This document shows, piece by piece, positions 6,335 to 13,493 of a DNA stretch of 13,502 nucleotides. The position numbers were made by a program, and so were the translations under genes. Below the pieces are notes generated by a model that saw only the letters and a program-made list of their open reading frames with translations, was not told the DNA's origin and did not search any database. The stretch's first letter is position 1, and every line of letters starts with the position of its first letter. The DNA is from Marinosulfonomonas sp. (lineage in GTDB: Bacteria; Pseudomonadota; Alphaproteobacteria; Rhodobacterales; Rhodobacteraceae): contig JAFLKA010000151.1 of the NCBI GenBank assembly GCA_022712735.1, positions 1-13,502 of the forward strand, written 5' to 3'.

Positions 6335-8929
6335 TTAGATTTCCGCCCGCGCAGTTTTCCAGAATTTGATCACCTCCGGCACGATCAGTAATGGTAGGGT
6401 CAGAACCGCGATCAGGCCCCAATGTTCCCACCCCAGCGCCGTGGTGTGCAGCAGGGTTTGCAACGGCGGCCAGTAAACGGCGGCCATTTGCGCGCCCAGC
6501 ATCGAGGTCAGCGCGAGGATCAAAATCCGGTTCGACAGCCAGCCGATGCGGCTGCAGGGCAAGTGCGAAGACCGAAAGGCAAACACGCTGAACTTCTCGA
6601 AAAAGATCATCGCCGAGAAGGCGGCGGTACGGGCAACAACCGGCCCCGTCTCAAGGAAATGGTAAAACACATAGAGGCTGGCGGCACCGGTATAGGCGCC
6701 GAAACACAGGATCAGAACCAGCCCTGTGCGCCCGACAATCGCGGCCTGTTTGGCACGCGGCGGACGCGACATCTGGCCCGGCGTGGCCTTTTCCATGCCA
6801 AGCGCCACGGCGGTGACCCCATCCGTCACAAGGTTCATCCACAGGATTTGCGTGGCCAGAAAAATCAGCGGCCCACCGATCAGGATATTGGCGACAATCG
6901 CCACCACCTCGCCAGCATTGGACGACAGCAGATAGCGCACGAATTTGCGCACGTTATCGAACTGGCGGCGGCCCTCGGAAATGGCGCGCACGATGGTGGT
7001 AAAGTTGTCATCCAGCAGCACCAGATCGGCGGCGTCTTTGGACACATCGGTGCCGCGAATGCCCATCGCAATGCCGATATCGGCGCGTTTCAGGGCGGGC
7101 GCATCATTCACCCCGTCACCGGTCATCGCCACGATTTGGTCTTGGGCCTGCAAGGCCTCGACAATGCGCATTTTGTGGTGCGGCGAGGTGCGGGCGAACA
7201 GCACGTTCTGCGCCACGGCTTTGGCCAATGCGGTGTCAGTCATATCCTCGACCTCGCCCCCCGTCAGCACCAGATCAACCGGCATCCCCAACCGCAAAGC
7301 AATCGCGCGTGCCGTGCCGGACGCATCACCAGTGATCATGATCACCCGAATCCCCGCCGCGCGCGCGCCGGAAATGGCCGCCCGCACCTCGGGTCGCGGC
7401 GGGTCGATCAACCCGACAAGGCCAAGGAATTCCATGTCTTCTTCGGTCTGCGGGGTATGGCCATCTGTCACGATCCGGTCAGCAATAGCGATCACCCGCA
7501 ACCCGTCTTTGGTCATAGCGTCATAAGCCGCAAGCACCACCCCGCGTTTTTTGTCGGTCAGTTTAACCGTGCCTTTTGCCGTGCGGATCAAGGTCGAAAC
7601 TTCTAGCATCTGTTCCGGTGCGCCTTTGGCGAACAGGTGGCAAGCCCCGCCATCGCGGGCCAGAATGCTCATCCGTTTGCGGTCGGAGTTGAACGGGATT
7701 TCGGCGAGGCGGTTGTTTGGGTCGGGCAGTGCGATCCAGCCTTTGTAGGCGAGCGTCACCAGCGCACCCTCGGTCGGCTCGCCCACCATAGTCCAACCGC
7801 TATCCAGATGGTCGATGCGGGCGTGGTTACAGGTGATGGCGGCCCGCAGCAGATCGGCCAGATCAGCGTCGTCAGCCGCCCGGACGGGGGCTCCGCCATG
7901 CTCGATATGTCCGGTCGGATCATAGCCGGTTCCGGTGACGTTATAATCTTTTCCGGCGGTCCAAATGCGCGCGGCGGTCATTTTGTTCTCGGTCAGCGTG
8001 CCGGTTTTATCGGTGCAGATAACCGAGGCCGCGCCCAGTGTTTCAACCGCCTGCAACCGCCGCGCCAGTGCGTTGTGGCGGGCCATCGCGGCGGCCCCCA
8101 ATGCAAGCGTGATGGTGACAACGGCAGGCAGACCTTCTGGCACCAAAGCCACGGCAAGCGATAATCCAGTCATAAAGGTCTCGATCAAGGGGCGCCCATT
8201 CCAGAGTCCAAGCGCAACAACCAGTGCAGAAACCGCAATTGCAGCCGCACCCAATTGCCCTGCGAGTGCGCCCAGTTTCACCTGAAGTTGGGTGCGCTTT
8301 TCACCCACTGATCCGGTCAGATCGGCGATCTGGCCGAATTTGGTTGCGGCACCAGTTGCGCAAACACGCCCCTCGCCACGGCCTGCCACCACGGATGTGC
8401 CCATGAACAGCTGTGCGTTATCACCATCGGCTGTTTTAGTCACCGGCAGGGATTCCCCCGTCAGAACGCTTTCGTCAACCCGCAGCTGCACCGCGATCAC
8501 GATGTCCAGATCGGCCGCAATTCGGTCGCCCGCCTCGATGATCACCAGATCATCCGGCACAATATCGCGGGTATCAATCACCTGTTCGCGCCCGTCGCGC
8601 ACCACGGTTGCGGTGGTCGCCAGCATCGACTTCAGCGCTTCAAGTGCCTTCTCGGCGCGCCATTCCTGCACAAACCCAAGCAAGCCGTTCAGCACCACCA
8701 CCATGCCGATGGCGATGGTATCGATCACCTCACCCAACGCATAGGCGATGCCAGCCGCCGCAATCAGGATCAGCACCAATAGGCCGGTGAACTGGCGCAA
8801 CAACACCCGTGCCATGGACACGCGTGCTTGTGCTGTCAGTTCATTCTTGCCAACAAGTACCAGTGCATCTGTGGCTTCCTGCGCAGTCAGGCCACGATAG
8901 AGAGATGCATTTGAAGGTGGGCGAGCCAT
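6335..8929 (-). CDS. Ca2+-type (P2) cation-transporting P-type ATPase
   Basis: This intact 864-residue membrane pump exports a cation at the cost of ATP. Seen in order: a short N-terminal cytoplasmic segment, membrane segments near 44-66 and 70-90, the actuator TGES at 157-160, PEGLP at 264-268 in the fourth helix, phosphorylation site DKTGTLT with Asp307, KGAPE with Lys435 in the nucleotide domain, TGD at 533-535, GDGVNDAP at 604-611, and six C-terminal helices. Residues matching the SERCA calcium ligands are present: Glu265, Asn671 and Glu674 (SSNAGE), Asn699, Thr702 and Asp703 (NLVTDG), and Glu778 in the eighth helix. This favours Ca2+, perhaps with Mn2+, over Na+/K+ or heavy metals; the metal remains inferred. 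The promoter has a perfect TATAAT (8973-8968) and an FNR box centred about 42 bases before the predicted start, so induction under low oxygen is likely. Confidence 0.93.
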   Translation of the reverse strand: MARPPSNASLYRGLTAQEATDALVLVGKNELTAQARVSMARVLLRQFTGLLVLILIAAAGIAYALGEVIDTIAIGMVVVLNGLLGFVQEWRAEKALEALKSMLATTATVVRDGREQVIDTRDIVPDDLVIIEAGDRIAADLDIVIAVQLRVDESVLTGESLPVTKTADGDNAQLFMGTSVVAGRGEGRVCATGAATKFGQIADLTGSVGEKRTQLQVKLGALAGQLGAAAIAVSALVVALGLWNGRPLIETFMTGLSLAVALVPEGLPAVVTITLALGAAAMARHNALARRLQAVETLGAASVICTDKTGTLTENKMTAARIWTAGKDYNVTGTGYDPTGHIEHGGAPVRAADDADLADLLRAAITCNHARIDHLDSGWTMVGEPTEGALVTLAYKGWIALPDPNNRLAEIPFNSDRKRMSILARDGGACHLFAKGAPEQMLEVSTLIRTAKGTVKLTDKKRGVVLAAYDAMTKDGLRVIAIADRIVTDGHTPQTEEDMEFLGLVGLIDPPRPEVRAAISGARAAGIRVIMITGDASGTARAIALRLGMPVDLVLTGGEVEDMTDTALAKAVAQNVLFARTSPHHKMRIVEALQAQDQIVAMTGDGVNDAPALKRADIGIAMGIRGTDVSKDAADLVLLDDNFTTIVRAISEGRRQFDNVRKFVRYLLSSNAGEVVAIVANILIGGPLIFLATQILWMNLVTDGVTAVALGMEKATPGQMSRPPRAKQAAIVGRTGLVLILCFGAYTGAASLYVFYHFLETGPVVARTAAFSAMIFFEKFSVFAFRSSHLPCSRIGWLSNRILILALTSMLGAQMAAVYWPPLQTLLHTTALGWEHWGLIAVLTLPLLIVPEVIKFWKTARAEI

Positions 8930-8967
8930 AGCGTTTCGTCCCTTTCCACTGGTTCCTCTGGGCTGTC

Positions 8968-8973
8968 ATTATA
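8968..8973 (-). promoter_or_regulatory. -10 element of the ATPase promoter
   Basis: On the minus strand this reads TATAAT, a perfect -10, preceded by TG (TGTATAATG). It places transcription start near 8961 and gives a leader of about 31 bases before the ATG at 8929. No good -35 is seen at the right distance; the FNR box lies there instead, as expected for an activator-dependent promoter. Confidence 0.6.
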
Positions 8974-8994
8974 CACCCAAAATAGATGCGGTAG

Positions 8995-9012
8995 CTTTGA
9001 TTCTAATCAAAG
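8995..9012. promoter_or_regulatory. FNR/FnrL-type operator shared by divergent promoters
   Basis: CTTTGATTCTAATCAAAG contains TTGAT-N4-ATCAA (8997-9010), the exact consensus for FNR, Anr and FnrL, with matching flanks. The centre at 9003.5 is about 42 bases upstream of the predicted ATPase start (class II spacing) and about 61 bases upstream of the predicted start for the channel gene (class I spacing). A single oxygen-sensing [4Fe-4S] activator could therefore switch on both directions when oxygen falls. The site is seen; the regulator is not encoded in the window. Confidence 0.85.
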
Positions 9013-9028
9013 CCTCCAATGGCCGGAA

Positions 9029-9058
9029 TTGTGGCCTTGTTTTTGGGCGCTATATCAT
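9029..9058 (+). promoter_or_regulatory. Predicted promoter of the formate/nitrite-family channel gene
   Basis: A TTGTGG (9029-9034) and TATCAT (9053-9058) spaced by 18 bases form a moderate sigma-70-like promoter with a start near 9065. That puts the FNR box at about -61, a class I position, and leaves a leader of about 27 bases to the GTG start at 9092. The prediction is from spacing and consensus only. Confidence 0.45.
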
Positions 9059-9091
9059 TACTCTAATTCGTAAATGTCAGGAGGGATTGCT

Positions 9092-9892
9092 GTGCCAATC
9101 GAAGAAGACCCGCTTGAAAGCCGGATCGACGCCTACAAGCCCGCGATGATTGCTGCGCGCGTTGAAGCGACCGGCATTGCCAAAGCAAACCTGACAGCGA
9201 CCCAACTTTTAATCCTGTCGATAATGGCGGGCGCCTTTATCGCGTTCGGCGCATTATTTTACACGCTGGTGGTGTCGGACAGCACGCTTGGGGCGGGCCC
9301 TACCCGCCTGATTGGCGGCTTGGCGTTCTCTGTCGGGCTGATTTTAGTTGTGATCGCGGGGGGCGAATTGTTCACCGGTAATACGCTGATGGTGGTGGCG
9401 TGGCTTGACCAGACCCTGTCATCCGCGCGCCTGATGCGCAACTGGAGCATTGTTTACATCGGCAACTTTATCGGCGCCATTGCTGTGGCCTTGCTGGTGA
9501 TCCTGTCAGGGATGCTAAACACCGCCGCCTTGTCCGATACCGCTGCACGGATTGCCGAGACAAAACTAACCCTGACCATGACCGAGGCGCTATTTCGCGG
9601 CATCCTGTGCAATATTCTGGTGTGCCTTGCGGTCTGGATGAGCTTTGCGGCCCACACCGTCAGCGGCAAGGTGATGGTCATTGTGCCGCCGATTGCCGCC
9701 TTTGTTGCCATCGGGTTCGAGCATTCGGTTGCCAAAATGTATGTGATCCCTCTGGCGATGTTTGCTGGCGTCACCCCTTACGATCTAGCGGGGTTCCTTG
9801 AGAACCTTGCCGTTGTGACCGTCGGCAATGTGTTGGGCGGTGGATTGTTCGTCGCGGCAGCTTACTGGGCGGTTTATCTTCGCTCCAAGTGA
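9092..9892 (+). CDS. Formate/nitrite transporter (FNT) family channel
   Basis: The protein has about 266 residues and six hydrophobic segments with FNT hallmarks: AGGELFTGNTLMVV in the broken second helix, GILCNILVCLAVWMSFAA in the fourth region, GFEHSVAKMYVIPLAMF with the central-pore histidine of the FocA EHS.A(N/K)M motif, and TVGNVLGGGLFVA near the end. FNT proteins form pentamers in the inner membrane and pass formate, nitrite, hydrosulfide or short-chain acids such as acetate and lactate. Which one passes here cannot be read. I prefer GTG 9092 over the in-frame ATG 9074, because a strong AGGAGGG site (9079-9085) stands six bases before the GTG and inside the longer form. The gene is first in a plus-strand run with the DUF2267 and host-attachment genes and has an FNR box upstream. 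A formate or acid export role in low oxygen is a fair inference. Confidence 0.9.
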   Translation: MPIEEDPLESRIDAYKPAMIAARVEATGIAKANLTATQLLILSIMAGAFIAFGALFYTLVVSDSTLGAGPTRLIGGLAFSVGLILVVIAGGELFTGNTLMVVAWLDQTLSSARLMRNWSIVYIGNFIGAIAVALLVILSGMLNTAALSDTAARIAETKLTLTMTEALFRGILCNILVCLAVWMSFAAHTVSGKVMVIVPPIAAFVAIGFEHSVAKMYVIPLAMFAGVTPYDLAGFLENLAVVTVGNVLGGGLFVAAAYWAVYLRSK

Positions 9893-9909
9893 CAGCATCA
9901 TGCGACAGG

Positions 9910-9954
9910 TCAAGGCGCTTGAACGGATAATCTGCTAAAATGCCTTTGTTCAAG
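9910..9954. repeat. Palindrome and repeated CTTGAAC/GTTCAAG arms after the channel gene
   Basis: TCAAGGCGCTTGA (9910-9922) is a palindrome with five-base arms. Its right arm CTTGAAC (9918-9924) is repeated in reverse as GTTCAAG at 9948-9954, with 23 bases between. It lies in the 129-base gap between the channel gene and the DUF2267 gene. No T-run follows, so it is a weak terminator candidate; it could be an operator or mRNA hairpin. Function unknown. Confidence 0.35.
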
Positions 9955-10021
9955 ATGCTAGGCGGTTGGCCTGCGCTAATCTGTCTGGTGTGTGTTTCAC
10001 TTTTTAACAAAGGGGGCTGTC

Positions 10022-10450
10022 ATGAGCGCCAAGGGATTAGAAGTTATCGACCACACCGTGCAAACGACCCACGAGTGGATCAATGAATTAAAGGAACGAC
10101 TGGACTGGGTCGGCCATAGGGATGCGCTGCATTTGTTGCGCGTCACGCTGACCGGCGTGCGTGACCATCTAAGTCACGAGGAGGTCGCGGATTTTGCCGC
10201 CCAACTGCCGTTGCTGATACGGGGGATGTTTTACGAGGGCTGGCAGCCTGCGGGCACTCCCCTGAAAGATCGGAGCCAACAGGCGTTTGTTGACCGGATC
10301 GAAGAACAGGTCGCAGGCGGTGCCGACTATCGGGGGGCCGAGGACATTACCACAGTGTTCAAGCTGCTGAATGCCCGAATCTCATCGGGCGAGGTCCGTG
10401 ACATGCGGGGTGGTTTGCCTCAGGGCATCCGCGATCTTTGGCCTGAATAG
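10022..10450 (+). CDS. DUF2267-family protein
   Basis: This soluble protein of 142 residues runs from MSAKGLEVIDHTVQTTHEWI to GLPQGIRDLWPE. It matches the DUF2267 pattern: an N-terminal helical segment with HTVQTT..W..EL..RLDW..., the central LRVTLTGVRDHLSHEEVADF, then LPLLIRGMFYEGW, and a second half ending in LPQGIRDLW. It carries no signal peptide or membrane helix. The molecular function of the family is unknown; members often sit beside stress and low-oxygen genes such as Usp, P-type ATPases and CBS proteins. The ATG at 10022 follows AAAGGGGG at good spacing, so I do not use the ATG ten codons upstream. It is probably co-transcribed with the next gene (39 bases away) and perhaps with the channel gene upstream. 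Confidence 0.85.
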   Translation: MSAKGLEVIDHTVQTTHEWINELKERLDWVGHRDALHLLRVTLTGVRDHLSHEEVADFAAQLPLLIRGMFYEGWQPAGTPLKDRSQQAFVDRIEEQVAGGADYRGAEDITTVFKLLNARISSGEVRDMRGGLPQGIRDLWPE

Positions 10451-10489
10451 ACCAGACTGCTGTTTTAGTTTCAAAAAAGGAGAGCTGTG

Positions 10490-10927
10490 ATGAAAGCCAC
10501 AAAAACATGGATTTTGATTGCCAACGGGAAAACCGCACGGGTTCTGGAAAACGCCGGTCCCGGCAAGGGGCTGCATGCGCTGGCGGGCAAGGTCTGGCAC
10601 GCGCCACAAAAAGACGCCTATGAAAGCGAACAGGGCATGACCAACAGCAGCGTGGGCCGATCAAAGCACCGGATGGCCCCGCACAACGCACCCGACAAGG
10701 AAGAGAGCGCCTTTGCCGAGGAGTTGGCCACACGTCTGTCAAAGGCCCATGCGGACGGGGAATTTGACGATCTGGTCTTAACGGCGGCTCCCAAAATGCT
10801 GGGCCTTTTGCGCCCGCTTCTGGATGAAACGCTGCGGGCGTCGGTGATTGCCGAACTGCCAAAGGATTTGGTTAAAACCCCCGAAACTGACCTGAAGGCT
10901 CATTTTGACGATGTGCTGAGGCTCTAG
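10490..10927 (+). CDS. Host-attachment family protein (PF10116-type)
   Basis: The protein of 145 residues starts MKATKTWILIANGKTARVLE, the typical first strand of the family once named 'protein required for attachment to host cells'. It continues with a charged loop (SVGRSKHRMAPHNAPDKEES), FAEELATRLSKAHADGEFDD, LVLTAAPKMLGLLRPLLDE and VIAELPKDLVKTPETDL, then HFDDVLRL. The fold is related to the archaeal/eukaryotic release-factor domain 2, and an RNA- or ribosome-linked role has been suggested for relatives; the attachment label comes from plant-associated bacteria and may not apply. It has no signal peptide. The ATG at 10490 has GGAGAG five bases upstream. Its stop is ten bases from the convergent protease stop at 10937, with no clear terminator between. 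Family confident, function uncertain. Confidence 0.87.
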   Translation: MKATKTWILIANGKTARVLENAGPGKGLHALAGKVWHAPQKDAYESEQGMTNSSVGRSKHRMAPHNAPDKEESAFAEELATRLSKAHADGEFDDLVLTAAPKMLGLLRPLLDETLRASVIAELPKDLVKTPETDLKAHFDDVLRL

Positions 10928-10936
10928 GGTCAGGGC

Positions 10937-12067
10937 CTAGGCAGGGTCAAGCCCCTGACGTATCGCCAGATAGGTGGTCAGGTCTGCCAGCGTGATCACC
11001 CCCAACAGCGCATTTCCGTCGCTGACCAGAAACTTGCGCTGGCCGGTTTTGGCGATCTTTTCCATCAGGTCCTGAGTCGGGGTGTCGGGGGCGATTGTGT
11101 TGGCCTCGCTTGCGACCACATAGGCATCACCCACCAGCGTGTCAGCCCATTTATCGCGCCCTGTTTTCTGCGCCAATGCGGTATCGATATAGCCCAGCAG
11201 GCGATCCCCATCCAGCACCGGAACAAAGCTGACGTTGTGGCCAAGCATGATGTCGTTGACCACATGCTCCAGCGTGTCTGTAGGGCTGGCCATCCATGAT
11301 TGCTGTGTCATCAGGGCGCGCACGGTTTGATCCTTCAGCGCCTCTTTTGTCACCAATTGCCGGTAGGTGCCTTTTGAGGCCGACAACACGAACATGCCAA
11401 TCAGAATTTGCCAAAGCCCACCAACCGTAACGCCTGAAAACAGCGCCCACAGCCCCGAGAACACCAACGCGTAGCCAAAGATGCTGCCCGCCGTGCTGGC
11501 AATCTTTGTGGCCCATAGCAGATCGCCCCGATAGGCCCAAAGGGCGGCGCGCAATATGCGGCCGCCATCCAGCGGAAAGGCCGGAACCATATTGAATACG
11601 GCCAGCACCAGATTGATCAGACCCAGATAGGAAAACAGAACGGCCCCCGCAGGGGACAATCCCGATGACTCGATTGCCGAACTGATAACAAGCGCCACGC
11701 CGCCCAATAGCAGGCTCATCACCGGTCCGGCGATGGCGATCCAGAACTCGGATTTTGCGCTGCCCGGTTCCTTTTCAAGCTCGGCCACGCCGCCAAAGAT
11801 GAACAGGGTGATGCCGGTGATCTTCACCCCAAAACGGCGTGCAACCAGCGAATGGGACAGTTCGTGCAGGATCAGCGAGCCAAACAGCCCGAGGGCAGCA
11901 AAGATTGACAGCAGGATATAACCCGCACGCGTATAGCCCGGCAATGCGTTCGGAAAATAGGCGGTGGACAGGCTCCAGACAATCAGCGCAACGATCAAAA
12001 ACCAACTGGGATCGACTTTGATACGAAAGCCGAAAACCTTGACAACATCTATGGCGTTTTTGAACAT
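10937..12067 (-). CDS. Site-2 protease (M50) family membrane metalloprotease with tandem CBS domains
   Basis: This protein of 376 residues is a polytopic zinc protease. His68 and His72 with Glu69 form HELSH in one membrane helix, and Asp167 in NMVPAFPLDGG (159-169) gives the third zinc ligand. Further helices lie around 20-37, 48-66, 110-132, 145-160 and 195-225. The C-terminal part, about 240-370, holds two CBS modules (VRALMTQQSWMASPTDTL; VPVLDGDRLLGYID; TQDLMEKIAKTGQRKFLV; NALLGVITLADLT), which usually sense adenine nucleotides and could gate proteolysis by energy state. This matches the archaeal/bacterial S2P-CBS type, not RseP, as no PDZ domain is seen. The ATG at 12067 has AGGAG six bases upstream. 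It follows the acyl carrier gene by 23 bases and probably shares its mRNA. The substrate is unknown; an anti-sigma or membrane protein is the usual kind. Confidence 0.92.
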   Translation of the reverse strand: MFKNAIDVVKVFGFRIKVDPSWFLIVALIVWSLSTAYFPNALPGYTRAGYILLSIFAALGLFGSLILHELSHSLVARRFGVKITGITLFIFGGVAELEKEPGSAKSEFWIAIAGPVMSLLLGGVALVISSAIESSGLSPAGAVLFSYLGLINLVLAVFNMVPAFPLDGGRILRAALWAYRGDLLWATKIASTAGSIFGYALVFSGLWALFSGVTVGGLWQILIGMFVLSASKGTYRQLVTKEALKDQTVRALMTQQSWMASPTDTLEHVVNDIMLGHNVSFVPVLDGDRLLGYIDTALAQKTGRDKWADTLVGDAYVVASEANTIAPDTPTQDLMEKIAKTGQRKFLVSDGNALLGVITLADLTTYLAIRQGLDPA

Positions 12068-12090
12068 CTGGCGCTCCTGACAACGGGCGG

Positions 12091-12336
12091 CTAGGCCGCT
12101 TTTTGGGTAAGGTAGGCAATCATTTCATTAAAGGTGCCCATCTTGGCGTAATCCGCCTCGGGCATCGGGGTGTTCAACGCTTTGCCAAGCGCCGTGACCA
12201 GATTCAGAAAATCCAGCGAGTCGATGTCGAATTCTTCGCGCAAATCCTCGTCGCGGTCGATTTCTTCAATCTCGATGTCTGGGGCAATGAGGTGCAACTC
12301 GTGCTGTAGCAGGGCTTCAATGTCGGTCTGGGTCAT
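12091..12336 (-). CDS. Acyl carrier protein, translationally coupled to the E2 gene
   Basis: This small acidic protein of 81 residues has the ACP four-helix pattern and the phosphopantetheine motif FDIDSLDFLN with Ser40. The acidic stretch APDIEIEEIDRDEDLREEF precedes it. The ATG overlaps the E2 stop as ATGA, with GGAG five bases upstream inside the E2 gene, so translation should be coupled. It differs from fatty-acid AcpP, which sits in the fabD-fabG-acpP-fabF cluster and shows DSLDTVE rather than DSLDFLN; DSLDFLNLV is typical of specialised carrier proteins. No acyltransferase, ketosynthase or adenylation gene is nearby. A role in receiving an acyl group from the partner lipoyl enzyme, or in binding an assembly partner, is possible but unproven. 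Confidence 0.9.
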   Translation of the reverse strand: MTQTDIEALLQHELHLIAPDIEIEEIDRDEDLREEFDIDSLDFLNLVTALGKALNTPMPEADYAKMGTFNEMIAYLTQKAA

Positions 12337-13493
12337 AATTTCTCCGGTTTTTGCAGGTGTTTGTCGATGGCGCGCAAGAACAGCGCACCGCGATGGCCGT
12401 CGCTGACACGGTGGTCAGCGGCAAGGGTCAGGGTTGTGGTCAAGCGGGTTTCAACCGCGTCCCCCACAGCAAACGGGCGGGCGCGCGGCGTGCCGATGCC
12501 AACGATTGCCACTTGCGGCGGGTAGATCACGCCGAACAGCTGATCAACCCCGCGCTCACCCAAACTGGTCACGGTGATCGTGGCATCCGACAATTCGGTA
12601 GCGCGGAACCGTCCGGCCCGCACCCGCCCCGCCAGATCCCGCATGGACGCCATCAGCTCGTCCAGTGTGTGGCTGTCAGCGTCAAGAATTGCAGGCGCAA
12701 CCAGCCCGCCACCGCGAAGGGTGATCGCCATACCGGGGTTAATGGCGCTTGCTGCATGGAACCCGCCATCGGTGAAATAGCCGTTGAATTCGGAATATTT
12801 GCGCAGCGCTTTGGCCACCGCCTTGAGGTAAAGCGCGCCCAGCAACAAGCGCTCGTCCGGTGCGCGCCCGGCGTTGGTCTGTTCCACAAAGGTTTGCGCG
12901 GTGCTCAGATCGGCGCTGTGGGCCAGATAATAATGCGGGATTTCGGCTTTGGAGCGGGTCATTGCAGCGGCAATCGCCGTGCGCATACCATCCATCGGGC
13001 TGGTGGGCGGGCTGGCGGGGGGCGGGGTTGCACCCTCAATATCGGCCAGAGTGAACGCGCCGTCAGGTCCGGTGCCAATATCGCCCAATGTGCGTGGATC
13101 AACGCCCTTGCTTTGCGCCAACCGCAACGCGGCGGGGGTGATCCGCACCCGATCCCCTGTGGGGCGCGGGGCGGATTTGGGAGCCGTCGGAACAGGTTCG
13201 GGCGTGGCTGGTTCCGGCTTTGGTGTTTTGACCACCGCCTTTTCCACCACCACTTCCCCTTCAACGCGGATCATCGCCAGCGGCGTGCCCACCGGAACCT
13301 TTTTGCCGATCTCGACAAGGTATTCTTCCAGCGTGCCCTCCTCGAAAACCTCGACCTCGATCGCGCCTTTCTGGGTTTCGACCACGGCCAGCAAATCACC
13401 ACTGGCCACCGCATCGCCCGGCTCTTTCAGCCATTCAACCAGCGTGCCCGCCTCCATGTCAGCCCCCAGCGATGGCATCAGGAATTGTCCCAT
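12333..13493 (-). CDS. Dihydrolipoamide acyltransferase (E2) of a 2-oxoacid dehydrogenase complex
   Basis: This E2 subunit of 386 residues carries one lipoyl domain (about 1-76; ETQKGAIE with lipoyl Lys42), a proline- and alanine-rich linker (about 80-112), a peripheral-subunit-binding domain (about 115-155; ITPAALRLAQSKGVD, GTGPDGAFTLADIE) and a catalytic core (165-386) with DHRVSDG holding His361 and Asp365. It would move an acyl group from an E1-loaded lipoyl arm to CoA. Housekeeping pyruvate dehydrogenase E2 is usually longer (about 420-450 residues). The MPSLGADMEAGTLVEWL start resembles acetoin-type or accessory E2 proteins. The ATG at 13493 follows AGGGGG closely; a TAG at 13500-13498 may be the stop of an upstream E1 gene beyond the edge. 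It is followed by the overlapping acyl carrier gene. Substrate unknown; pyruvate is the simplest guess. Confidence 0.93.
   Translation of the reverse strand: MGQFLMPSLGADMEAGTLVEWLKEPGDAVASGDLLAVVETQKGAIEVEVFEEGTLEEYLVEIGKKVPVGTPLAMIRVEGEVVVEKAVVKTPKPEPATPEPVPTAPKSAPRPTGDRVRITPAALRLAQSKGVDPRTLGDIGTGPDGAFTLADIEGATPPPASPPTSPMDGMRTAIAAAMTRSKAEIPHYYLAHSADLSTAQTFVEQTNAGRAPDERLLLGALYLKAVAKALRKYSEFNGYFTDGGFHAASAINPGMAITLRGGGLVAPAILDADSHTLDELMASMRDLAGRVRAGRFRATELSDATITVTSLGERGVDQLFGVIYPPQVAIVGIGTPRARPFAVGDAVETRLTTTLTLAADHRVSDGHRGALFLRAIDKHLQKPEKL

Noticed and set aside
6422..7606. Plus-strand open frame of 394 codons opposite the ATPase gene
   Set aside because: It is fully antisense to the ATPase, which shows all P-type motifs in order. 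Long antisense frames are expected in GC-rich coding DNA.
9074..9091. ATG at 9074 as start of the FNT channel
   Set aside because: It has no ribosome site, while AGGAGGG at 9079-9085 is well placed for the GTG at 9092; the longer start would put that site inside the coding region.
10920..10945. Possible bidirectional terminator around GCCTAGGC between the convergent genes
   Set aside because: The palindrome is only eight bases, has no loop or T-run, and lies partly within the stop region of the protease gene.
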